The notes: a model not told the origin generated them from the letters alone. 46,771 nt of DNA from JAIVHA01 sp965367295 (GCA_965367295.1 CBDUHN010000028.1:1-46771), one strand, 5' to 3'; positions 17,738 to 25,656 are shown, counted from the stretch's first letter. Numbers and translations are program-made.

Positions 17738-18517
17738 TCAATACGGCGCGGCCAACTGGGTCAGCCGGCCATCGTCCACTCCTCCGCCCAGACGATGGCC
17801 TCGGTATATTTTCCGAACCCACTCAGAGACCGGGTGATCTCGATATTCATCATAAAAGCCCCTCATCTCCGGATCCGGGATTTCTCTCCACGGAAACGGA
17901 TGCTCCAGCGGCATCACCAGCAATGAGAGCATCGATGCCACCGCCAGATCCGCACGGGTAAACCGGCCCCCGACCAGATACTGCCTTCCTTCGAGCATGC
18001 TCTCGATATCGTCCATTGCCGCATCGAATTCGCGCCTGGCCTGCTCCACCCTTGCAGCGGAAACCACGTAGGTCTGATAAATCCTGTCTCGCAACATCGG
18101 GTAAAGCAGACGGAACATCAGCTGTTTCCATTGCGGCATCGGGTGGGTAAAGCAATAGCGCATAAAATCCGGGTATGCCAGCAATCGGTAGTACAATATC
18201 CGCCGAATACTCTCCCCAAGCCGCTCATCCATGACGCGCTCTGTTTCCAGGCATATCCGGCGCTCATCCGCGTCCATGGGCGTCAAAGGATAAGCCGGAT
18301 ACTTCCGCTCGAGATAGTCGATGATTTCAGTGGAACCCTGTACCACTTCTTTTCCATCCAGCAACACCGGAACCGAAGTATCCGGCGCGTATCTACGGAC
18401 GGTTATCATGTGGAACCCGGGCATAATGGCCACCGCCTGAAACGGCACACCTTTATAATCGAGCGCCCAGCGCACCTTCTCACAATAATGCGAGTGGGGG
18501 AATTCGAGTAATCTCAT
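17738..18517 (-). CDS. Glutathione S-transferase-family protein
   Basis: About 259 aa. An N-terminal thioredoxin-like domain (MRLLEFPHSHYCEKVRWALD, later SVPVLLDGKEVVQGSTEIID with the cis-Pro and the glutathione-binding S-T pair) is followed by an all-helical C-terminal domain (about 90-250). The Cys in the SHYCEK position resembles Omega/Beta-type GSTs that use cysteine instead of tyrosine or serine. Substrate unknown; such proteins act in detoxification or thiol handling. The start is ambiguous: ATG 18517 fits the fold, ATG 18550 adds 11 residues; neither has a good ribosome-binding site. It diverges from soxXA across a palindrome-rich gap. Confidence 0.85.
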   Translation of the reverse strand: MRLLEFPHSHYCEKVRWALDYKGVPFQAVAIMPGFHMITVRRYAPDTSVPVLLDGKEVVQGSTEIIDYLERKYPAYPLTPMDADERRICLETERVMDERLGESIRRILYYRLLAYPDFMRYCFTHPMPQWKQLMFRLLYPMLRDRIYQTYVVSAARVEQARREFDAAMDDIESMLEGRQYLVGGRFTRADLAVASMLSLLVMPLEHPFPWREIPDPEMRGFYDEYRDHPVSEWVRKIYRGHRLGGGVDDGRLTQLAAPY

Positions 18518-18593
18518 AGGCACACGGTATTGTCCTACTTTATCGGGCATTGACTGGCCATTGCCGGAAAACAGGAAGGGTACTCCCCAAAAC

Positions 18594-18609
18594 CTTCTGA
18601 CATCAGAAG
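18594..18609. promoter_or_regulatory. Perfect inverted repeat in the GST-soxX gap
   Basis: CTTCTGA-CA-TCAGAAG, 7-bp arms, 77 bases before the GST-like start. The size and symmetry fit a dimeric regulator site. Confidence 0.4.
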
Positions 18610-18745
18610 TAGAGTTTTCTCAGAGCGGCTACGGAAACGAGGCAAGCCCAATGCGCCCCGGTTTGGTTTACGCCGTCCCCCACATTCAATTTTTCCCGGC
18701 ATCGGAGCCCAGGACCCTGCAATCATGATCTGCCCGCCAGATAAA

Positions 18746-18781
18746 TGCTAATATGATCCGCACAACAAGTTGTCGCGACAA
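18746..18781 (+). promoter_or_regulatory. soxXA promoter and overlapping palindromic operator candidate
   Basis: TGCTAATAT at 18746-18754 reads as an extended -10 element. Directly after it come two overlapping perfect palindromes, ACAACAAGTTGT (18762-18773) and TTGTCGCGACAA (18770-18781), 20 bases before soxX. Placement across the likely transcription start suits a repressor such as the ArsR-family SoxR that controls sox genes in other bacteria; which regulator binds is inference. Confidence 0.5.
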
Positions 18782-18801
18782 GCCGCAGAGAGAGGTGAAC
18801 C

Positions 18802-19278
18802 ATGCAGCAGAGGCCGTTGTTCAGGCTGTTCCCGCTATGTATTCTCCTCCTGCCCGGCCCTGCCTCACTCGCCGGGGAGCACGCTCCACCACCCGCACCC
18901 TATATCGAATGGCAGGCCGAGGACTATGCCATCCAGGCACCACTCGGAGGCCTTACCGGGGACCCGGAACGCGGCCGGGCCATTGCCGGTAACCAGCATC
19001 GCGGCAACTGCCTGGCATGTCATGTACTGCCGATTCACGGAGAGGAATTCTTCGGTAATCTCGGCCCGCCACTGACGGGGATCGGTACACGCCAGTCGGT
19101 TGGCATGATCCGCCTCCACGTGGTGGATCAATCACGCTTCAACCCGGAAACCGTCATGCCCGGCTACTACCGGCCACCACAGCAACTCCACCGTGTCGCC
19201 AGGGAACTGGAGGGACGCACCTGGCTGACCGCCCAGGAGATCGAGGACGTGGTGGCCTACCTGGCAACCCTGAAATGA
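18802..19278 (+). CDS. soxX: SoxX, monoheme cytochrome c subunit of the thiosulfate-oxidizing SoxXA complex
   Basis: 158 aa, periplasmic. Signal peptide about 1-24 (LFPLCILLLPGPASLA). One c-type heme motif C70-L-A-C73-H74 with Met119 (NPETVMPGYY) as the likely sixth ligand. The GPPLTGIGTR and ELEGRTWLTAQEIEDVVAYL segments match SoxX. SoxX takes electrons from SoxA, which attaches thiosulfate to the SoxYZ carrier. The ribosome-binding site GAGAGGTG is good. Its stop overlaps the soxA start by four bases (ATGA), so translation is coupled. soxYZ, soxB and soxCD are not in the window. Confidence 0.96.
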   Translation: MQQRPLFRLFPLCILLLPGPASLAGEHAPPPAPYIEWQAEDYAIQAPLGGLTGDPERGRAIAGNQHRGNCLACHVLPIHGEEFFGNLGPPLTGIGTRQSVGMIRLHVVDQSRFNPETVMPGYYRPPQQLHRVARELEGRTWLTAQEIEDVVAYLATLK

Positions 19279-20054
19279 TCAGTGCAGCATATGCCATGAT
19301 GCCCCTGCCCTACGCCCTGGTACTGACCCTGGCACTTGCCACCGCACCGGCCTGTGCCGAGCCCCCTCTGTCCGGCTATGCATTCCTGACCCCGGAGATG
19401 CAGGCCCTGCAGGATGACGATTTCGCCAACCCGGGACTGATAGCCGTAGCGGCGGGCGAAACCCTGTTCGAGACACAGGATGCAAATGGACAGTCCTGTG
19501 CCTCCTGTCACGGCCCCGCGGGCAGCGAGCTTGATCCCGAACAGATCGCCCGGTATCCAATCATGCGCCGGCAAAGACCCGTCACCTTGCGTGACCAGAT
19601 CCTGTTCTGCCGCAACAACCGGATGGAAGGCACTCCACTCGATTATGGGAGCGAGGAAACCCTGCAACTGGAAACCTTCGTGCGCCGACTGGCATATGGC
19701 AAAACCATCGCCGTGGATGTGAGCGGCGCAATGGCAGCCCACTACGAAGCCGGGAAGAAGCTGTATCACACCCGCTGGGGACAGGTGGATATAGCCTGCC
19801 ACCAATGCCACGACTATCACGCGGGGCAGACTTTTCGTGGCCAGACGCTCAGCCAGGGACAGAGCAACGGTTTTCCGGTGTACCGCTTCAGTGAAGGACA
19901 GGTTACAGGACTGCAGGAACGTATCAGCCAGTGCCTGAGCAACCTGCGCGCGGAACCCTACCCACCCGGCTCAGCGGAATACACCGACCTCGAGGTCTAT
20001 ATGAATGCGCGCAGCAATGGGCTGAAGATCGAGACCCCCGGAATACGGTACTGA
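19275..20054 (+). CDS. soxA: SoxA, diheme cytochrome c catalytic subunit of SoxXA
   Basis: 259 aa, periplasmic, signal peptide about 1-28 (ending PACA). It attaches thiosulfate oxidatively to the SoxY cysteine. Two heme motifs are present, C75-A-S-C78-H79 and C175-H-Q-C178-H179, so this is the diheme type. C112 (ILFCRNNR) is placed to be the axial thiolate of heme 1, and C220 in QERISQCLSNLR is the conserved cysteine that carries the persulfide ligand at the active-site heme. All catalytic residues known for the family are therefore retained. Overlaps soxX by ATGA. It is followed by an AT-richer region with no further sox genes. Confidence 0.97.
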   Translation: MISAAYAMMPLPYALVLTLALATAPACAEPPLSGYAFLTPEMQALQDDDFANPGLIAVAAGETLFETQDANGQSCASCHGPAGSELDPEQIARYPIMRRQRPVTLRDQILFCRNNRMEGTPLDYGSEETLQLETFVRRLAYGKTIAVDVSGAMAAHYEAGKKLYHTRWGQVDIACHQCHDYHAGQTFRGQTLSQGQSNGFPVYRFSEGQVTGLQERISQCLSNLRAEPYPPGSAEYTDLEVYMNARSNGLKIETPGIRY

Positions 20055-20274
20055 TGGCTGGTCAGGCGCACAGGCCACTTCCTCTTTCCGACAGGCATTG
20101 CATCGAGAGGGGCAACAGACCCAACATAAGGAACGCGGTTATCCCGCCTGGAAAAAATCAGTCCGACAGGGGACGAGCAGCAGATAACAAAACCTGGCCG
20201 AGGGTCTACGAATTTGAAGGAAGTCCATTCCTTTTACCTGCACCACGCACCCATACACAATAACTCTGCAAGCA

Positions 20275-20922
20275 TTAAGAATCCTTTCGAGTTCGTATGC
20301 ACGCTGCCAGCCATACCATTCCGGATATAAGCAGGTAAACAGAAGCAGGTAGCGGTACCGGCGACGCAGCACGCACTAAATAGGTGCCTCTTACAGGATT
20401 TCCCGCAACATCAGGATCACCTGTTAAGGCATAAGTGCGTATTGAATCTGTTGTGCTGGATACTAAAGCGACGTATTGATTATTATAAGGAGCACTATCT
20501 GCAATATACCCGTAATTATATCCATGGTAGGTCGCCGTTTGTTGTCCGCGCGTATAGAGTTCTCCTATATCGCCAAATAGCTCTACCACCTCATCGTTTA
20601 CACCGGCATTGTTTGTTGGTGTCCCACAGAAATTCAACCCTGCATAGCAACCCGTCATCGGAGTCGCGCCTTGACTGATCATTAAATCCTCGAATTGCAA
20701 CGAGGTGGCAATTTGCCAGCCCTCATAATCTCCACCTATCCCCAAGTTAGACAAAACATCGGTATAACTCCGTGAGAGAGTTTGAGTGAGCTTTAACCAG
20801 TCCAAGCCAGTCTCAGTATTAGTAAAATAATTACCCTGATCAATAAGGGCTGCATATGTGGAAATAGGCGATACTAACGTTCCTGCGATAACGAATACAG
20901 AGCCAATTATTTTTGTTTTCAT
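20275..20922 (-). CDS. Exported DUF1566-like protein with VPLPA-CTERM-type tail
   Basis: 215 aa. Signal peptide about 1-24 (IIGSVFVIAGTLVSPISTYA). The body opens with the pattern TGLDWLKLTQTLSRSYTDVL and GWQIATSLQFEDL, typical of the DUF1566/Lcl fold also seen in the next gene. The C-terminus is a sorting-type tail: VPLPAS, a hydrophobic helix (VYLLISGMVWLAACI) and a basic end (RTRKDS), as in VPLPA/PEP-CTERM proteins that an exosortase cuts and places at the cell surface. No exosortase gene is in the window. Codon use is AT-richer than in neighbours (many AAT, TAT, ATA), suggesting recent acquisition. Start has GGAGAA upstream. Confidence 0.82.
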   Translation of the reverse strand: MKTKIIGSVFVIAGTLVSPISTYAALIDQGNYFTNTETGLDWLKLTQTLSRSYTDVLSNLGIGGDYEGWQIATSLQFEDLMISQGATPMTGCYAGLNFCGTPTNNAGVNDEVVELFGDIGELYTRGQQTATYHGYNYGYIADSAPYNNQYVALVSSTTDSIRTYALTGDPDVAGNPVRGTYLVRAASPVPLPASVYLLISGMVWLAACIRTRKDS

Positions 20923-20952
20923 TACATTCTCCGGATTACTGACATTCTTGAT

Positions 20953-21035
20953 CGCATAATGATTGTAATGAGATACCGTATTAGCTGAGGCGAAGCGGCA
21001 AGTAATACGGTCATTCTCGATTGCGTTGTTATGTG
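20953..21035 (-). repeat. Imperfect inverted repeat, attC-like
   Basis: On the minus strand the element opens with CACATAACAACG and ends with ATCATTATGCG. Inside is a perfect 9-bp stem (20975-20983 with 21003-21011) around a loop containing GCCGCTTCGCC. The outer arms pair largely through G-T wobbles. It lies between the stop of one exported-protein gene and the start of the next, the position of an integron attC site, but the terminal GTT is ATT, so it is at best degenerate. Confidence 0.4.
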
Positions 21036-21118
21036 TTAATTACACCATGCCAGGCTCATAGTCCCGCAGAAAACTCTGACGACCGCTCTCGGCCAAATGA
21101 AGAGTTTTAACCACATAC

Positions 21119-21140
21119 AAAAACGGCCCCGAAAGGCCGT
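21119..21140 (-). terminator. Rho-independent terminator
   Basis: Stem ACGGCC/GGCCGT (21123-21128 with 21135-21140) followed on the minus strand by a run of T (21119-21123), just after the stop of the 221-aa exported protein. Confidence 0.8.
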
Positions 21141-21164
21141 CTCTGTTGAAGCCATCTTGAATGA

Positions 21165-21830
21165 TCAGGCCGCTTTCTTGCGTCGCGCCATACCGACCAG
21201 ACCCAGCAGGCCACTACCGAACAACCACACCGCGGCAGGTACCGGCACCACAGATGCGCTACCGACATTGCCCGAATGCACAGCCCACGCATAGTCGTTA
21301 ATGGTTCTACTGTAGTAGGACTGATAGCCGGTGCTCACATCGAAGTACCACGCGTAGTTTACATCGGTGTCCGCCGTAGACGTCCAGTACTCGTAGCCCA
21401 TGATGTTGGAGAACAGGTCAAAGTTGCTATTGTGGACGCTTAAAAGTGAATATGGATAATCCGGACCACCCAATACGTTATAGTACAGGTTACCCATCTC
21501 GCTGCCGGTTTGATTGAATCCATCACTGGCTGTATCGGTCGTGGGTAACCGCCAGCCGGTGACCCCATTGATGTTGAGGCTGGCCGCCCAGGCGTTGGCG
21601 TCAGACCAATTCATCCGTCCAGAGCCAGGAATAGCAGTGTCGTACGCAGAGCCCACTGCGGCATTGGCATCCGCCAGCCAGGTCAGGTCGGCAACATCAT
21701 CATAATAGGCCTGGTAATCGGTCCCGCCCGGGGTTGCCGGCAAAACACCGATCAAGTTTGCGTGGGATGACATTGAGATACAAGCAAAGACAACTGCGCT
21801 CAGTGCACTGATAAAGCGTGATTTTTTCAT
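21165..21830 (-). CDS. Exported DUF1566-like protein with VPVPA-CTERM sorting tail
   Basis: 221 aa. Signal peptide about 1-24 (MKKSRFISALSAVVFACISM ... HA). The body has the Lcl/DUF1566 pattern LTWLADANAA, MNWSDANAWAASLNINGVTG, WRLPTTDT and EYWTSTADTDVNYAWYFDV. The end is a textbook VPxPA-CTERM signal: VPVPAAVWLFGSGLLGLVGM followed by ARRKKAA, which fits a surface or exopolysaccharide-associated protein processed by an exosortase. Start supported by GGAG. It is followed by its own terminator. The 20275-20922 gene is a distant paralogue by layout. Confidence 0.88.
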   Translation of the reverse strand: MKKSRFISALSAVVFACISMSSHANLIGVLPATPGGTDYQAYYDDVADLTWLADANAAVGSAYDTAIPGSGRMNWSDANAWAASLNINGVTGWRLPTTDTASDGFNQTGSEMGNLYYNVLGGPDYPYSLLSVHNSNFDLFSNIMGYEYWTSTADTDVNYAWYFDVSTGYQSYYSRTINDYAWAVHSGNVGSASVVPVPAAVWLFGSGLLGLVGMARRKKAA

Positions 21831-22282
21831 GAGGATCGCTCCGCAGATCTTTTATTTGTATTAGGCCAGGATATTGTTCTTCCTGGCAGCTTGGTTATCG
21901 TGCTGTACAGCACTTACCAATCTGTATCTCTATGCGAGCAAATAGATAGGGCCAAGCGTTTTAACCCTACACCCGGCAGTCATAAATACCAAGGGATTTG
22001 TTGCTAAATACGGAAAATCATATAACCGCCACGAAGTACGCAACTACCTCGAAGGTTTTTAAAGGGTCATCATTAGACCATTGGGAAATATTGATTTTAT
22101 AATTATTTTCCTGCCTGGTGTCCGTCCGCGCTGGTTTGCCTTGTCAGGTGCCATTAGCGATGCTCACGAGGTATGCCTGCAAACATGCTCAGCCCTTGTC
22201 AGCTCTGTCATTCTTTATAGTGCCTGGACTCGGTACCTTGACACTGAATACAGGACCCCACCGAAACAACTATCGCCTTTCC
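21831..22282. other. AT-rich noncoding gap with palindrome
   Basis: 452 bases without a convincing gene. It holds the 5' region of the 221-aa exported protein, with the perfect palindrome GTGCTGTACAGCAC (21900-21913) flanked by TTGGT and ACCAA so that a longer hairpin (about 21891-21920) can form. From about 22080 to 22280 base composition rises back towards the genome average; short frames there look accidental. Confidence 0.5.
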
Positions 22283-22513
22283 TCATTTCCTCATTTCCTC
22301 ACCAACCGACCCTCCTGCCCAGGACGATTCGGCACATTCCTGCTCAAAGGAAGGCACCCAGGCCTGGGATTCGATAATGAGTTCGGAGGTTTTGAATCGG
22401 CGTTGTTTTCCGGGGTCGTATCGGTAGCGAACGCATACCAGCCGATCACCGAAGCGCTCGACCCGTTTGTGTGTCCCTTTTTCACCGGGTTTTCGTACGG
22501 TGCGCGCTTGCAT
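22283..22513 (-). CDS. Small basic protein of unknown function, conserved-looking
   Basis: 76 aa. The first ~53 residues (MQARTVRKPGEKGTHKRVER, then FGDRLVCVRYRYD, then RRFKTSELIIES and AWVP) have the look of a compact beta-rich, basic mini-domain that I recall as a recurrent unnamed proteobacterial small protein. The last ~20 residues look less ordered. ATG at 22513 has AGGGA 11 bases upstream. It lies downstream of thiC on the same strand with a 232-base gap containing a GC-rich hairpin (22689-22717), so it is probably a separate unit. Function unknown; basic composition would suit nucleic-acid binding. Confidence 0.65.
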   Translation of the reverse strand: MQARTVRKPGEKGTHKRVERFGDRLVCVRYRYDPGKQRRFKTSELIIESQAWVPSFEQECAESSWAGGSVGEEMRK

Positions 22514-22745
22514 GGATGATCTTCCCTGATCCCATGTGTCTGCTTTCATCCTGCACCACTTCGAATGAGTGGCGCGAAGCGACCAGGCGGTGACTGATAG
22601 CGGAAAATTCCTTGTTCCACTGCACCGGCGCTCTTCTTCCCCGGAGGGTGATGAGAGCGTAATGCAGTCCGGTTACAGTCTGCCCCCAGGGACACTCGCC
22701 GTTACAAGCGAGCGCCCCGGAATGACGGGTCATGATTTTACCGGG

Positions 22746-24635
22746 TTACACTTCCTTATAGATCTCCGCACCCGTCTTCACGAATTCAACCGCCTTCTCT
22801 TCCATTCCCTTCTTCAGCGCATCTTCTTCGGTGATGCCCTGCTTGGCGGCGTAGTCGCGCACGTCCTGGGTGATCTTCATGGAGCAGAAATTGGGGCCGC
22901 ACATGGAGCAGAAATGGGCCACCTTGTGGGCTTCCTTGGGCATGGTTTCGTCGTGCATGCCGCGTGCCTTTTCCGGATCGAGACCGAGGTTGAACTGGTC
23001 TTCCCAGCGGAATTCGAAGCGTGCCTTGGAGAGCGCGTTGTCACGCAACTGGGCACCGGGCAGGCCCTTGGCGAGGTCGGCGGCATGGGCGGCGATCTTG
23101 TAGGTGATGATGCCATCGCGCACGTCCTGCTTGTTGGGAAGGCCGAGGTGTTCCTTGGGGGTGACGTAACAGAGCATGGCGGTGCCGTACCAGCCGATGT
23201 TGGCGGCGCCGATGCCGGAGGTGATGTGGTCGTAGCCGGGGGCGATATCGGTGACCAGCGGGCCGAGGGTGTAGAAGGGTGCCTCGAAGCAGTCCTCCAG
23301 TTCCTTGTCCATGTTCTCCTTGACCATCTGCAGCGGCACGTGGCCGGGGCCTTCGATCATCACCTGCACATCGTGTTCCCAGGCGATCTTTGTCAGTTCG
23401 CCGAGGGTTTCCAGTTCACCGAACTGGGCGGCGTCGTTGGCGTCGGCCAGGCAGCCGGGACGCAGGCCGTCGCCGAGCGAGAAGCTCACGTCATAGGCCT
23501 TCATGATTTCGCAGATATCTTCGAAGTGGGTGTAGAGGAAGTTTTCCTGGTGATGCGCGAGGCACCACTTGGCCATGATGGAACCGCCGCGTGAGACGAT
23601 GCCGGTGACGCGGTGGGCGGTGAGCGGCACGTGCTTCAGGCGCACTCCGGCGTGGATGGTGAAGTAGTCCACGCCCTGCTCGGCCTGCTCGATGAGGGTG
23701 TCGCGGAACATTTCCCAGGTGAGGTCTTCGGACTTGCCGTTGACCTTTTCCAGCGCCTGGTAGATGGGCACGGTACCGATGGGCATGGGCGCGTTACGCA
23801 GGATCCATTCGCGGGTTTCGTGAATGTTCTTGCCGGTGGAGAGATCCATCAGGGTGTCGCCGCCCCAGCGCGCCGACCACACCATCTTTTCCACTTCCTC
23901 TTCGATGGAGGAGGTGACGGCGGAGTTGCCGATGTTGGTGTTGATCTTCACCAGGAAGTTGCGGCCGATGATCATCGGCTCCAGTTCCGGGTGGTTGATG
24001 TTGGCGGGGATGATGGCGCGGCCACGGGCGATCTCGTCGCGCACGAACTCGGGCGTGACCTGCGCGGGGATGCTGGCACCGAAGGCTTCACCCTGGTGCT
24101 GGCGCAGCAGTTTTTCGTAGCGGGCATCCTGGCGCAACGCATCCAGCTTGAGGTTTTCGCGGATGGCGACGTATTCCATTTCCGGGGTGATGATGCCCTG
24201 TCTGGCGTAATGCATCTGTGTGACATTCCTGCCGGCCCGGGCACGGCGCGGCTTGTGCAGATGCTCGAAGCGCAGGTGGGCCAGTTCAGGGTCGTTCTGG
24301 CGTTCGCTGCCGAAGGCGGAGGTGGGGCCGGCCAGTTCCTCGGTATCGCCGCGTTCGAGAATCCAGTTTTCGCGCAGCGGCGTGAGCCCCTGCATGAGGT
24401 CGATCTGCACATCCGGGTCGGTGTAGGGACCGGAGGTGTCGTAGACGACGATGGGCGGATTTTCCTCGATGCCGGCATCGGTGTGGGTGGGGGTTTGTGC
24501 CACTTCGCGCATGCCGACGCGGATATCGGGGCGCGAGCCTTCGACATAGATCTTGCGGGAACCGGTAAACGGGCGGGTGACCTCTTCGGACAGTTTGGCC
24601 GTTTTCTGGATAAAGGATTCTGGAATTGCGCTCAT
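22746..24635 (-). CDS. thiC: Phosphomethylpyrimidine synthase (HMP-P synthase)
   Basis: Radical-SAM-type enzyme that turns aminoimidazole ribotide into HMP phosphate, the pyrimidine half of thiamine. 629 aa against 631 in E. coli. The C-terminal CxxCxxxxC cluster motif is C576, C579, C584 (FCSMCGPNFCSM). Other hallmarks are RPDIRVGMREV near the N-terminus, NIGNSAV, SLGDGLRPGC and IEGPGHVP. The start at 24635 (MSAIPESFIQK) is preferred over the open frame upstream because that part lies in the TPP riboswitch. Expression should fall when thiamine pyrophosphate is plentiful. No other thi gene is adjacent. Confidence 0.98.
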   Translation of the reverse strand: MSAIPESFIQKTAKLSEEVTRPFTGSRKIYVEGSRPDIRVGMREVAQTPTHTDAGIEENPPIVVYDTSGPYTDPDVQIDLMQGLTPLRENWILERGDTEELAGPTSAFGSERQNDPELAHLRFEHLHKPRRARAGRNVTQMHYARQGIITPEMEYVAIRENLKLDALRQDARYEKLLRQHQGEAFGASIPAQVTPEFVRDEIARGRAIIPANINHPELEPMIIGRNFLVKINTNIGNSAVTSSIEEEVEKMVWSARWGGDTLMDLSTGKNIHETREWILRNAPMPIGTVPIYQALEKVNGKSEDLTWEMFRDTLIEQAEQGVDYFTIHAGVRLKHVPLTAHRVTGIVSRGGSIMAKWCLAHHQENFLYTHFEDICEIMKAYDVSFSLGDGLRPGCLADANDAAQFGELETLGELTKIAWEHDVQVMIEGPGHVPLQMVKENMDKELEDCFEAPFYTLGPLVTDIAPGYDHITSGIGAANIGWYGTAMLCYVTPKEHLGLPNKQDVRDGIITYKIAAHAADLAKGLPGAQLRDNALSKARFEFRWEDQFNLGLDPEKARGMHDETMPKEAHKVAHFCSMCGPNFCSMKITQDVRDYAAKQGITEEDALKKGMEEKAVEFVKTGAEIYKEV

Positions 24636-24693
24636 TGCCTCGCCCCCCTCGGGTTGCGGTTGCTGACAGGACGGGCGCGGGGAAGGCAGTGGA

Positions 24694-24780
24694 GATGAGC
24701 TTCCCTGCGCCGGTATGACCCGGATCAGGTTCAAAGGGTGTTTCTCAGCCCGCCGGGTTGAACGGCAGGCACCCCTAGCC
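24694..24780 (-). promoter_or_regulatory. TPP riboswitch (THI box)
   Basis: Minus-strand leader of thiC with the conserved THI-element blocks in order: GGGGTGCC, GGCTGAGAAACACCC, TTTGAACCTGATCCGGGTCA and TACCGGCGCAGGGA. It lies about 60 bases before the thiC start and spans the usual length. It binds thiamine pyrophosphate and turns expression down. Confidence 0.96.
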
Positions 24781-24973
24781 AATGGCGAGAAGGTATAGGA
24801 AGGGTTGGCGCTTTGCAAGGCGAAAAACCCCACGTTTCGCCCGAAGACTTTGATTCGCCGGGAAATAGCGGAACTTGCCTGATTTTGGCAAAGACCGTAC
24901 CCTAGACCGCCTATCTATATATAGGTGTGGCCTCCCGGCCCCATTCGGCCATACCGGCAACACGGGGAACAAG

Positions 24974-25636
24974 ATGAACCAACTGAACGTCGAACAGGCC
25001 CGTTTCAACATGATCGAGCAGCAGGTGCGTCCCTGGGACGTGCTCGATTCCCGCGTCCTGCAGGTGATGACGGACACCCCGCGCGAGGATTTCGTGCCGC
25101 AGGCCCACCGGGCGCTGGCCTTTTCCGATATCAGTATCCCCCTTGGACACAATGAGTTCATGATGCCGCCCCGGCTCGAGGGTCGTATGCTGCAGGCCCT
25201 GCGCATCCAGCCCGCCGACCGCGTTCTGGAGATCGGTACCGGCAGCGGGTACGTCACCGCCTGTCTGGCGCGCCTCGGCGGCCCGGTCACCAGCGTGGAC
25301 CTGCACGGTGAATTCATCGAGCAGGCCCAGGCCAAACTGGCCAGCCACGGGATCGGCGACGTTGCACTGAGTACCCGCGATGCCGCCCGTGGCTGGGACA
25401 TGAGCGACCGTTTCGATGTCATCGCCGTAACCGGTTCGCTGCCACAGCTGCACGACGGGTTCCACGAGAGCCTGAACATCGGTGGGCGGCTGTTCGTGAT
25501 CGTCGGGAAACCACCGATCATGGAAGCCCTGCTCATCACCCGCATCTCCGAGCGGGAGTGGGTCACCGAAAGCCTGTTTGAGACCTCGTTGCCGCCCCTG
25601 ATCAATGCGGCCGCCCCACGCGCCTTTGCCCTGTAG
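24974..25636 (+). CDS. Protein-L-isoaspartate O-methyltransferase-family protein
   Basis: 220 aa SAM-dependent methyltransferase. The SAM site VLEIGTGSGYVTACLARL (about 84-101) and the N-terminal half (NMIEQQVRPWDVLD, PREDFVPQAHRALAFSD) are those of the Pcm family. However, the GQGQTISQP-type substrate loop of true Pcm enzymes is replaced by PLGHNEFMMPPR, so repair of isoaspartyl sites is doubtful. Start at 24974 (MNQLNVEQARF) has GGGGAACAAG upstream. It is followed by a rhodanese gene after 20 bases and tolC after that, an arrangement I recall from several gammaproteobacteria, and they look like one operon. Confidence 0.88.
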   Translation: MNQLNVEQARFNMIEQQVRPWDVLDSRVLQVMTDTPREDFVPQAHRALAFSDISIPLGHNEFMMPPRLEGRMLQALRIQPADRVLEIGTGSGYVTACLARLGGPVTSVDLHGEFIEQAQAKLASHGIGDVALSTRDAARGWDMSDRFDVIAVTGSLPQLHDGFHESLNIGGRLFVIVGKPPIMEALLITRISEREWVTESLFETSLPPLINAAAPRAFAL

Positions 25637-25656
25637 TCCACGCGGAGCAGCAGGGA

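Noticed and set aside
21900..21913. GTGCTGTACAGCAC as a LexA site
   Set aside because: LexA boxes need CTG and CAG separated by about ten bases; here the half-sites touch.
22118..22519. Plus-strand open frame of 133 codons between the island and thiC
   Set aside because: No ribosome-binding site or fold pattern, and it overlaps the more convincing 76-aa minus-strand gene.
22689..22717. GC-rich hairpin after thiC as a Rho-independent terminator
   Set aside because: The stem is good, but no T-run follows on the minus strand, so it was not listed as a terminator.
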